Below, in pieces: positions 17,849-25,762 of a stretch of DNA of 64,000 nt; position 1 is the first letter of the stretch, and the number at the start of each line of letters is the position of its first letter. The DNA is from JBBSOK01 sp965219125 (GTDB lineage Bacteria > Bacteroidota > Bacteroidia > Flavobacteriales > Flavobacteriaceae): contig CBDCMO010000002.1 in the NCBI GenBank assembly GCA_965219125.1, positions 2,728,001-2,792,000 on the forward strand, read 5' to 3'. The notes below the pieces were generated by a model. It had not been told where the DNA came from. It searched no databases and worked only from the letters and a program-made list of their open reading frames with translations. Position numbers and translations under genes: made by a program.

Positions 17849-18733
17849 TTAGGTAAGGTGTTTTTGTGCTTTATATGAAGAACGCACCAAAGCGCCACTT
17901 TCTACGTGTCTAAAACCCATCTTCAATCCAATTTCTTCGTATTTTTTAAATTGATCTGGATGAATAAATTCTTTTACGGGCAAATGTCGTTTTGAAGGTT
18001 GTAGATATTGGCCAATGGTAACAATGTTCAATCCAACATTCCGCAGATCTTGCATTGTTTCAATAACTTCAGCTTCTGTTTCGCCAAGACCCAACATAAT
18101 GCCGCTTTTAGTTCTTTCAATGCCTTGTTTCTTCAAGTAATTTAAAACTCCAAGACTTCTTTCGTACTTTGCTTGTATGCGCACTTCCCTTGTTAAACGC
18201 TTCACAGTTTCCATATTGTGCGAAACTACTTCGGGTTTTACGGCTATAATTCTATCTATATTTCGAGTATCTCCTTGAAAATCTGGAATTAAAGTTTCCA
18301 AAGTTGTTTCAGGATTCATCCGTCTAATTGCCTTTATGGTTTCTGCCCACATTATGGAACCCATATCTTTTAAATCATCACGATCTACTGATGTGATTAC
18401 AGCGTGTTTTATGTCCATCAATTTTATGGATCGCGCAACTTTTTCGGGTTCTGCCCAATCCACAGTTTCCGGTCTGCCGGTTTTTACCCCACAAAAACCG
18501 CAGGATCGTGTGCAAACATTACCGAGAATCATAAAAGTTGCAGTGCCTTCTGTCCAACATTCGCCCATGTTTGGGCAACTGCCGGACGTACAAATTGTGT
18601 GAAGATTGTATTTATCTACCAAACCTCGCAGCTCGGTGTATTTTTTACCCATTGGCAGTTTAACGCGCAACCACTTTGGCTTTGGCGTTCGGTTACTACT
18701 TATTTCTGGGCGTTCTAAAATTTCTGTGCTCAT
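17849..18733 (-). CDS. lipA: Lipoyl synthase
   Basis: A radical SAM enzyme that inserts two sulfurs into octanoyl-E2/H proteins. 294 aa. The auxiliary cluster cysteines are in CTSGSCPNMGEC, the SAM cluster in CTRSCGFC, and the C-terminal RSSY motif is in VRSSYKAQ. All catalytic residues are present and the length is normal. It is directly upstream of gap on the minus strand. Confidence 0.96.
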   Translation of the reverse strand: MSTEILERPEISSNRTPKPKWLRVKLPMGKKYTELRGLVDKYNLHTICTSGSCPNMGECWTEGTATFMILGNVCTRSCGFCGVKTGRPETVDWAEPEKVARSIKLMDIKHAVITSVDRDDLKDMGSIMWAETIKAIRRMNPETTLETLIPDFQGDTRNIDRIIAVKPEVVSHNMETVKRLTREVRIQAKYERSLGVLNYLKKQGIERTKSGIMLGLGETEAEVIETMQDLRNVGLNIVTIGQYLQPSKRHLPVKEFIHPDQFKKYEEIGLKMGFRHVESGALVRSSYKAQKHLT

Positions 18734-18806
18734 TGTCCAGCAAAGATAATGAATTCAATAGTCAATATATAATATTCCCGGCTATAGGTTTAACAAGAAT
18801 TTGAGG

Positions 18807-19379
18807 CTAATCTATTTGATTTTCAGCAATTATATCTGCCAATAATTTTCGAGCTCGAAGCAATCTGACTTTGATGTTATTTAAGGGCTCATCAAGATTT
18901 TCGGCAATTTCATTGTAGCTCATTTCTTGAAAATAACGCAAATTTATAACCTTTTGATATTGCGGTTTCAACACTTTTATAAACTGAAGTAACTGCGCTA
19001 AATTTTGTTCTTTAATTAGTTTTCCTTCCGGAGAAGGCGCGTGATCTGCAATTTTTTGAATGTGATATTCTGAAGAACTTGTGGAATTTCTATATAAGGA
19101 TGCGTTTTTTTTCCGCGATTTATCTATTTGAATATTCTTCGAAATCGTGATTAACCACGTTGCAAATTCATATTTGGAATCGTACGTTTCAATTTTGTCG
19201 AATGCTTTGCTAAAGGTTTCAATTGTAATATCTTCCGCTTCATATTCATCTTTTATCTGCTTCAGTTGAAAGCCATAAACAGTATTCCAAAATGTATCCA
19301 ATAAAAATTTAAACGCGGCTTGTGTATTGTTTTTAGCAGCTTCAATTTGAGTTCTAATTACAGTATTCTCTACTTCCAA
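18807..19379 (-). CDS. ECF-type RNA polymerase sigma factor
   Basis: 190 aa. Region 2 (EDITIETFSKAFDKIETY, then the -10-binding FATWLITISKNIQIDKSRKK) and region 4 HTH (YQKVINLRYFQEMSYNEIA and NIKVRLLRARKLL) are complete. Its first codons overlap the last 10 bp of the glycosyltransferase gene, so the two genes are translated together. There is no anti-sigma gene next to it in the window. Confidence 0.9.
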   Translation of the reverse strand: MEVENTVIRTQIEAAKNNTQAAFKFLLDTFWNTVYGFQLKQIKDEYEAEDITIETFSKAFDKIETYDSKYEFATWLITISKNIQIDKSRKKNASLYRNSTSSSEYHIQKIADHAPSPEGKLIKEQNLAQLLQFIKVLKPQYQKVINLRYFQEMSYNEIAENLDEPLNNIKVRLLRARKLLADIIAENQID

Positions 19380-20461
19380 TGTTGCTTTTTTGATGTCTTT
19401 GAATTAATAAAGATACCAAATTGAAAGAAAACCAAAAATAATTCTAAAATAAAGACGAACGGAACAAGATCATATTCATTCAATTTTTTTGCGGCTTTAC
19501 CAACAATTATATATTGAAATAAAATTCTAAAAACGAAAATGATAAGCGTAATTTTCCAATTGCCAGATAATAAAGACGCAACGAAAAATAGCCAAAAAAG
19601 CAGATTCGCTACATAATAAAGTCCCAACCAAATCTTGTGTTCTTTTTTATACATTTTTGAAGTTGAAATATGTCGCTGTTTTTGCTTCCTCCAAGATTTA
19701 AAAGTAGTTTTAGGTTTCGAAATTGTGAAGGCATTTTGATTTATGCACAAAGCTGTATTATTTTTATTCGCCGCTTTATTCACAAATAAATCGTCATCGC
19801 CCGATAGAATTTTAATGTGGCTCATAAAACCTTGATTGTCATAAAAAAGTTTACTTGTGTACGCCAAATTTCTGCCAACGCCCATATAAGGTTTGCCAAT
19901 TGCAGCATACGAAAAGTATTGAATGGCAGTCATCGCAGTTTCAAAACGAATTAATTTATTCAAAAAGCCCGATGTTTTTTCATAGGCACCGTAACCCAAA
20001 ATCAGCTGTTTTTCAACTGAAAAATTGGAGCTCATTATTGCTAACCAATCGTTGCTTGCAGGTATGCAATCTGCATCTGTAAAGACCAAATAATTGTTAA
20101 GCGCTTTCTTAATACCTAAAGTAAGCGCATACTTTTTGTTACCATAAAAGGCCTCATTAGATTTTACATCAACAATTTTTACACGATGATCAATTTCTGC
20201 GAAATGCTCGATAACGTCTAAAGTTTCGTCTATTGAAGAATCGTTTATTAAAATAAGCTCAAAGTTGGTAAATGTTTGTTCAAGAATTTTTGGAACAAGA
20301 ATTTTTAAATTTTCAACTTCATTTTTTGCGCAAATTAGTACCGAAATCGGAAATTTATGGACAGGCTGCAAAGAAGATTTTAAAGAAAGAAACTTTGAAA
20401 AGAGTAGGTAGTAAAAACAATTTATTGCCACGACCGCGGCAAAAATGTAAAATAGAATCAT
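19370..20461 (-). CDS. Membrane-bound family 2 glycosyltransferase
   Basis: 363 aa. An N-terminal membrane helix (residues 1-20), then a GT-A domain with SVLICAKNEVENL, the DXD-type FTDADCIP, GDDDLFVN and a QKQRHIS segment in the position of QxxRW, and about three C-terminal membrane helices. It would transfer a sugar from a nucleotide donor to a lipid or polysaccharide acceptor at the cytoplasmic membrane. The ECF sigma gene overlaps its end by 10 bp, an uncommon partner. Confidence 0.85.
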   Translation of the reverse strand: MILFYIFAAVVAINCFYYLLFSKFLSLKSSLQPVHKFPISVLICAKNEVENLKILVPKILEQTFTNFELILINDSSIDETLDVIEHFAEIDHRVKIVDVKSNEAFYGNKKYALTLGIKKALNNYLVFTDADCIPASNDWLAIMSSNFSVEKQLILGYGAYEKTSGFLNKLIRFETAMTAIQYFSYAAIGKPYMGVGRNLAYTSKLFYDNQGFMSHIKILSGDDDLFVNKAANKNNTALCINQNAFTISKPKTTFKSWRKQKQRHISTSKMYKKEHKIWLGLYYVANLLFWLFFVASLLSGNWKITLIIFVFRILFQYIIVGKAAKKLNEYDLVPFVFILELFLVFFQFGIFINSKTSKKQHWK

Positions 20462-20550
20462 ACTTTAAATTGGGTAATTTTTAGTCGAATAGATTATGAA
20501 GACTTAGAAGTTTTTTATCTGGAAATTTGAAAATTATGTATTTAAGAACT

Positions 20551-20757
20551 TTATTCTTTTACAATTTCAGATTCGCAGGTATCAAATTGATCGGGTGTTT
20601 TGCCACAAAAACCACAAGCTGCGCCATCTTTATTTAAGAATGGACTTTGGCTAGCGCAGGTGCCCGCGAACTTGCCATCTTTCTTGCCCCAAATTTTTAT
20701 TGCGATGCCGCCAACGGCTAAAAGTAGAAGACCTATGGTTAAAAAGAATAATGTCAT
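20551..20757 (-). CDS. Small single-pass membrane protein with four cysteines (NqrM-like?)
   Basis: 68 aa when started at the ATG at 20757; the frame has an upstream ATG at 20784, but MTLFFLTIGLLLLAVGGIAI gives a membrane helix at the very N-terminus. The soluble part has Cys at GTCASQ, ACGFCGKTP and DTC. The helix-then-cysteine layout recalls NqrM/DUF539, which helps mature the Na+-NQR complex, but the match is loose. A metal- or FeS-related role is only an inference. Confidence 0.65.
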   Translation of the reverse strand: MTLFFLTIGLLLLAVGGIAIKIWGKKDGKFAGTCASQSPFLNKDGAACGFCGKTPDQFDTCESEIVKE

Positions 20758-20867
20758 AATCTTAATTTGAATATTGAACAGCAAAAGTACAATGTTTAAG
20801 ACTGAAAACAGATAGATTTAAGCTATTTTTATGGCTTTGGTTTACGAACAATTAATCCGTAAACTTC

Positions 20868-21314
20868 TCATTTTTTCTTGTCTAAACGATGATTTTCAAA
20901 AATTTCTAAACCTGTTTTTAAAAATCCTATTAGTCCAATCCCTAAAACTATTATTCCGAATGAAAGTTGAATTATTTTTTCATTTTTAGAGAAAAAATAT
21001 CCAAAAAGTCCAAAACTTAATGTGGCGAAAGTTAAAATTGTACTATATAAAATATAGATTTTGCCCTTTTTAGGATTCTCCCACACTCTCTTTGAAAATG
21101 TGTTTTGTGTTTTTGTCGTGTCCTGCAATGTCGAAAAACTAATCCCGAGTCCAATAAATATTAAAGCATTATTGAAGTTTTCAAAAATTATATCGGGGTT
21201 TGTTTTTAAATATTCCAATCCGTTGAAGTAGGGTTTCATTGAAAAAAATAATCCCAAAAACATTAATGGATATTGTAAATAACTTAGTATTTGAAAGTAT
21301 TTTTTGGTTTTCAT
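20868..21314 (-). CDS. Hypothetical four-helix membrane protein, 148 aa
   Basis: Four hydrophobic stretches are visible: about 9-28, 44-62, 85-107 and 113-132, with a basic cytosolic loop KRVWENPKKGK and a tail HRLDKKK. It has no motif I recognise. It lies between murB and the 68-aa membrane protein on the same strand, with 113-bp and 110-bp gaps. Confidence 0.6.
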   Translation of the reverse strand: MKTKKYFQILSYLQYPLMFLGLFFSMKPYFNGLEYLKTNPDIIFENFNNALIFIGLGISFSTLQDTTKTQNTFSKRVWENPKKGKIYILYSTILTFATLSFGLFGYFFSKNEKIIQLSFGIIVLGIGLIGFLKTGLEIFENHRLDKKK

Positions 21315-21427
21315 TTTATAGAATTGATGAAATTGTTTTTCAAAGAAGTAAGAAAATTTACATGTTTTGCTATTGAAGTAATTTGAAAATAAGATTGACT
21401 TTTAATTTCTACTTATTTGAAGCAACA

Positions 21428-22441
21428 TCAAAAAACATTCACTTCCGGCTCAATTAAAATACCAAATTTTTCTTTTACCGTTTGTTGAATTTTCATTGCC
21501 AAGTCCCAAATTTCTTCGCCTGCAGCATTACCATAATTAACCAAAACCAAAGCTTGATTTTTATGAACGCCTGCATCGCCAAATCTGCTTCCTTTAAAAC
21601 CGGCTTGTTCAATTAACCAACCTGCTGGAATTTTGAACTCGGTTGCAGAAACTTCATAAAATGGTGCGTTTTCGTTTTTCTTTCTGAATTTTTGAAATGT
21701 TTCAAAATCAACCACCGGATTTTTAAAAAAACTGCCGCTATTTCCCAACACTTTTGGATCTGGAAGTTTAGATTGCCGAATTGTTATCACAGCATCTGAA
21801 ACATCGGTAATAGTTGGGTTTTCAATATTTCGTTCCTTCAACAAATTTTGAATATCACCATAACCAATATTAAGTTTGTGGTTATTCTTTGAAAGATTAA
21901 AAGTAACACTCGTAATTATATATTTGTCCTTCAATTCATTTTTAAAAATGGAGTTTCGGTATCCAAAATTGCATTGGTCTTTTGTGAAGATTTTCTCAAT
22001 TCCTGTAGCAATTTCTACAGTTGTGCAACTTTCAAAAGTGTCTTTTAGCTCAACGCCATAAGCACCAATATTTTGTATGGGCGCACTACCAATATTTCCT
22101 GGAATTAACGATAGATTTTCAAGTCCGCCAAAATCATTTTTCAAACAATTTAAAACGAATTCATGCCAATTTTCGCCAGCCATTGCTTTGACCGAAACAT
22201 TGTTTTCCGTGTCAGAAATCATTTCGATTCCCTTTAAATTCAAGTAAATAACAAGTCCTTCAATATTTTTGGTTAGCAACATATTGCTGCCGCCACTCAA
22301 AATAAATAGTGGTTTATTTTTGTTTTCGTGAAGAACTTGTTTTAATTCGGCAATCGTTTTTACTTCAACAAAACGTTCAACAAAACATTCAATACCGAAT
22401 GTATTAAAGGCTTTTAAAGATTTGTTAGCTTCAATTTCCAT
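21428..22441 (-). CDS. murB: UDP-N-acetylenolpyruvoylglucosamine reductase
   Basis: The NADPH- and FAD-dependent reduction that completes UDP-MurNAc in peptidoglycan synthesis. 337 aa, type I MurB. FAD-binding LFILSGGSNMLLTKN, substrate/FAD LIPGNIGSAPIQNIGAYG, active-site YRNSIFK, LGNSGSFFKNP (catalytic Ser) and the C-terminal Glu in IEPEV are all present. Its ATG overlaps the stop codon of the aminotransferase gene (TAATG). Confidence 0.95.
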   Translation of the reverse strand: MEIEANKSLKAFNTFGIECFVERFVEVKTIAELKQVLHENKNKPLFILSGGSNMLLTKNIEGLVIYLNLKGIEMISDTENNVSVKAMAGENWHEFVLNCLKNDFGGLENLSLIPGNIGSAPIQNIGAYGVELKDTFESCTTVEIATGIEKIFTKDQCNFGYRNSIFKNELKDKYIITSVTFNLSKNNHKLNIGYGDIQNLLKERNIENPTITDVSDAVITIRQSKLPDPKVLGNSGSFFKNPVVDFETFQKFRKKNENAPFYEVSATEFKIPAGWLIEQAGFKGSRFGDAGVHKNQALVLVNYGNAAGEEIWDLAMKIQQTVKEKFGILIEPEVNVF

Positions 22442-23631
22442 TAATCTTTGTATTGCTCTAAGGCTACCTTTAAAATCTCAACCGCCCTAACCAAGCTATC
22501 TTTGTTTAGCACATAAGCAATACGAATTTGATTTAAACCAACGCCCGGCGTAGAGTAAAAACCGCCAGCAGGCGCAACCATAACAGTTTCGCCGTTAAGA
22601 TCGAATGATTCCAGCAACCATTGTGCAAAATGATCACTATTTTTTACGGGTAATTCTACAATACAATAAAAGGCGCCTTTTGGTACACCCACTTTTACGC
22701 CAGGAATTTTATGTAAACTTGCTACCAAAATATTTCGGCGTTCTTGGTATTCTTCAATAACTTCATCAAAATAACTTTGTGGCGTTTGTAAGGCAGCTTC
22801 ACTCGCAATTTGTGCAAATGTTGGTGGACTTAATCTTGCCTGTGCATATTTTAATGCTGTTTTTATAACTTCTTTATTTTTTGAAACCAAACAGCCAATA
22901 CGTGCGCCACACATACTGTATCTTTTTGAAACAGAATCTATTATAATTCCATTTTCCGCCAAATCTTCTTCTTCTAAAATTGAATAATGTTTAAAACCGT
23001 CGTAGGTAAATTCTCTATAAACTTCGTCAGAAATCAAAAACAGATCGTGCTTTTTTACGATAGCAGCCAATTTTTGAATTTCTTCTTTTGAATAAAGATA
23101 TCCGGTAGGATTGCCGGGATTACAAATTAAAATCGCCTTCGTTTTTGAAGTTATCAATTTTTCAAATTCTGAAATTGGTGGAAGTGCAAAATTGTTATCA
23201 ATTTTTGAAATTACGGGAACAATCTTTACACCGCTCGCAGTTGCAAATCCATTATAATTTGCATAAAAAGGTTCTGGAATTATAATCTCATCATCAACAT
23301 CGGCAACGGTTCCCATTGCGAACAACAATGCTTCACTACCGCCCGTTGTAACAATTATGTCATTTGCTTCAACTTTAATATTGTTGTTCTTATAATAAAC
23401 TGCAATTTTTGCACGATATTCTTCAGAACCTTCCGAACGAGTGTACGCCAATATTTCCAAATGATGGTGCGCAACCGCTTCCATCGCTACATTTGGCGAT
23501 TTAATATCGGGCTGACCTATATTTAAATGGTAAACTGTTTTGTTTGCTTTGTACGCTTTTTCGGCGTAAGGAACCAATTTTCTAATAGGAGATTCGGGCA
23601 TTTCGGCACCTTTGTGCGATATTTTCGGCAT
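22441..23631 (-). CDS. PLP-dependent class I/II aminotransferase
   Basis: 396 aa from the ATG at 23631 (MPKISHKGAEMP). The frame extends to a TTG at 23652, but the ATG fits the family. Fold-type I motifs: NIGQPDIKSP, TTGGSEALLFAMG, CNPGNPTGYLYS, ISDEVYREF and SVSKRYSMCGARIGCL with the PLP lysine. It belongs to the aspartate/aromatic aminotransferase group; the substrate cannot be read from the sequence. It overlaps murB by one base (TAATG). Confidence 0.88.
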   Translation of the reverse strand: MPKISHKGAEMPESPIRKLVPYAEKAYKANKTVYHLNIGQPDIKSPNVAMEAVAHHHLEILAYTRSEGSEEYRAKIAVYYKNNNIKVEANDIIVTTGGSEALLFAMGTVADVDDEIIIPEPFYANYNGFATASGVKIVPVISKIDNNFALPPISEFEKLITSKTKAILICNPGNPTGYLYSKEEIQKLAAIVKKHDLFLISDEVYREFTYDGFKHYSILEEEDLAENGIIIDSVSKRYSMCGARIGCLVSKNKEVIKTALKYAQARLSPPTFAQIASEAALQTPQSYFDEVIEEYQERRNILVASLHKIPGVKVGVPKGAFYCIVELPVKNSDHFAQWLLESFDLNGETVMVAPAGGFYSTPGVGLNQIRIAYVLNKDSLVRAVEILKVALEQYKD

Positions 23632-23727
23632 AATTTTGGGAATTTGGAACAAAGTTGCAAAATTAATCGTTAATATAAAATTGCGTGTTACATTTTACCT
23701 AATTTTTGTATCTTCCATTTAAATTAA

Positions 23728-25080
23728 ATGCACACAAAAATCCTTCAATTAGTTCATTGCTCTTTACTTTGTCTGAGTCCTTTAATGGGTTATTCACAGG
23801 CAGGATTTCGCTTGCCCGAAAATCAGAAAAAAGATAAAATTGCAGTTCAAGTAATCAACAATCTGCCAATAATTCCTGTTGAAATAAATGGCGCTAAACT
23901 TTCATTTATACTTGATACGGGCGTAAGCTCGACCATTTTATTTAGTCTTTCAAAAACCGATTCGCTTCAAATTAATAATACTACACAAATTGAATTACAA
24001 GGTTTGGGAACTGGTGGCACGGTTGAAGCGATTAAAAGTGAAAATAATATTATTAAAGTAGGAAATGCAATAGATGTAAACCATACATTGTATGTTATAT
24101 TCGATCAGAACATAAATTTTTCGCCAAGAATGGGAATTCCAATTCACGGAATTTTGGGATCAGATTTTTTCAAGAATTTTATTGTTAAGTTGAATTACAC
24201 TACTAAAAATGTAACACTGTATAATCCGAGATTTACTTCCCCAAAAGCTTGTAAAAAATGCGAAGAAGCACCTTTACGTTTTTTTAACGGAAAACCATAT
24301 TTGGAAGTTGGAGTAAGTTCCGAAGAAAGAAAATTGAAGCAGTTGTTACTTGTTGATAGCGGAAGCAGCGACGCCATTTGGTTGTTTGATGAAGCTAATC
24401 TACTTACTGAAAACCCAAAGAATTATTTTGAAGATTTTCTCGGCCTAGGTTTAAGTGGTGGTATTTTCGGAAAACGATCAAGACTTGACCAAGTTGAGCT
24501 TGGCAATTTTAAGATGAAAAAAGTAAATGTTGCCTTTCCCGATGCCGAGGCAATAAGCTTTGCAAAAACCATTAAAGAGCGTGATGGCAGTTTGGGCGGC
24601 GCATTTTTAAAACGGTTTACTGTATTTTTTAATTATGGGGAGAAAAAAGTTTGGTTTAAAAAAAACCGTGATTTTTCCAACCCTTTTTATTATAATATGA
24701 GCGGGTTAACTATTGAGCACGGCGAAATGGATGTGGTTAAAGAGCTTAAACAATCCAGCAATTTTGCCCGGAGAAGCAGAACAGCCGAGCTTGCAAACCC
24801 AGATAGCGGCGTTACAGTTTCAAGCTACGATTATTATTCAATTAAACTGGTGCCAAAATATATTGTGGCCGAAATTAGAGAAGGATCGCCAGCACAATTA
24901 GCTGGTATTGTAGAAGGTGATGAGATAATTACTATAAATGGAAAACAGGCATATCATTTCACTTTAAATGAATTGATAGAAATTTTTACCACTGAAGAAG
25001 GTAAGAGAATAAGCTTAGAGATACTTAGAAATGACATTTCATATATAATAAAATTCAATCTAGAACGAGTATTAAATTAG
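23728..25080 (+). CDS. Secreted retropepsin-like aspartic protease with PDZ domain
   Basis: 450 aa. Signal peptide to about residue 24 (MGYSQ). Two aspartic-protease lobes follow: the first with LSFILDTGVSSTILF (DTG), the second with LLLVDSGSSDAIW (DSG), separated by a CKKCEE pair. A PDZ domain lies at about 370-450 (IREGSPAQLAGIVEGDEIIT). The two-lobed, membrane-free periplasmic aspartyl protease with a C-terminal PDZ is a common Bacteroidetes family. Targets are unknown. It diverges from the aminotransferase and ends at a shared terminator. Confidence 0.85.
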   Translation: MHTKILQLVHCSLLCLSPLMGYSQAGFRLPENQKKDKIAVQVINNLPIIPVEINGAKLSFILDTGVSSTILFSLSKTDSLQINNTTQIELQGLGTGGTVEAIKSENNIIKVGNAIDVNHTLYVIFDQNINFSPRMGIPIHGILGSDFFKNFIVKLNYTTKNVTLYNPRFTSPKACKKCEEAPLRFFNGKPYLEVGVSSEERKLKQLLLVDSGSSDAIWLFDEANLLTENPKNYFEDFLGLGLSGGIFGKRSRLDQVELGNFKMKKVNVAFPDAEAISFAKTIKERDGSLGGAFLKRFTVFFNYGEKKVWFKKNRDFSNPFYYNMSGLTIEHGEMDVVKELKQSSNFARRSRTAELANPDSGVTVSSYDYYSIKLVPKYIVAEIREGSPAQLAGIVEGDEIITINGKQAYHFTLNELIEIFTTEEGKRISLEILRNDISYIIKFNLERVLN

Positions 25081-25111
25081 CTGTGCTAATTCACAACCTA
25101 CTATTTTCAAC

Positions 25112-25150
25112 AAAAAAAACGGCTTCAAAATTTTTGAAGCCGTTTTAAAT
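25112..25150. terminator. Bidirectional intrinsic terminator
   Basis: A perfect 15-bp stem, AAAACGGCTTCAAAA (25116-25130) against TTTTGAAGCCGTTTT (25132-25146), with a one-base loop at the centre and A/T tracts on both sides. It separates the converging aspartic protease (+) and DUF1573 (-) genes. Confidence 0.9.
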
Positions 25151-25164
25151 TAAAAGTAGTAGTT

Positions 25165-25560
25165 TTATTTTGTTTTTTCAAGTACGCTTTGGTTTTCAGC
25201 CATCACCTCGCCATTAATTTTTAAAGCCAAAACCGGCTCTGAGGCATTACTGTAAACAGTTATTGTTTTTCTAATTGGCCCAACACGATTGGTATCATAC
25301 TTTACCTGAATAGTACCAGTTGCTCCAGCAGCAATAGGGCCATCGGGTTTTTTTGGCACGGTACAACCACAACTAGATTTTACATCGGTAACAACTAAAG
25401 GTGCGTCGCCGGTGTTGGTGAATTCAAAAACACGTACGCCGTCGCTTCCTTTTGCAATGTTACCGTAATCTACGGTATCGCTTTTAAAAGAAATTTTTGC
25501 TTGTTGTGCATTAACTGCAAAACCAATTAACGCGATAAGCACAATTGATAATTTTTTCAT
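25165..25560 (-). CDS. Periplasmic DUF1573 domain protein
   Basis: 131 aa: a signal peptide to about residue 18 (AVNAQ), then one immunoglobulin-like DUF1573 domain with VFEFTNTGDAPLVV, the family motif SSCGCTVP and YDTNRVGPIRKTITVYSN. The function of the family is unknown; it is very common in Bacteroidetes and often several copies occur per genome. It is divergent from valS. Confidence 0.9.
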   Translation of the reverse strand: MKKLSIVLIALIGFAVNAQQAKISFKSDTVDYGNIAKGSDGVRVFEFTNTGDAPLVVTDVKSSCGCTVPKKPDGPIAAGATGTIQVKYDTNRVGPIRKTITVYSNASEPVLALKINGEVMAENQSVLEKTK

Positions 25561-25726
25561 TTTATTGGTATTTATGTTATTGTTTTGGAAGATTTTATGC
25601 CCACAAAATATCTTCCGTGAAATAAATTAAAGGTGGGTATTTAAATTTTAATAGTCCGCTAAAATAGTGAACTTATAGAAACTCTGCAAAATTACTTATT
25701 CACTTTTATGCTATTACAGTTATTCC

Positions 25727-25734
25727 TACTTTTG
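25727..25734 (+). promoter_or_regulatory. Flavobacterial -7 promoter element upstream of valS
   Basis: TACTTTTG matches the Bacteroidetes -7 consensus TAnnTTTG and lies 29 bp before the valS ATG. No good -33 TTG could be picked out, so the call rests on the -7 box and position. Confidence 0.5.
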
Positions 25735-25762
25735 CAAACTATAATTCAAAAACCAGACCAAA

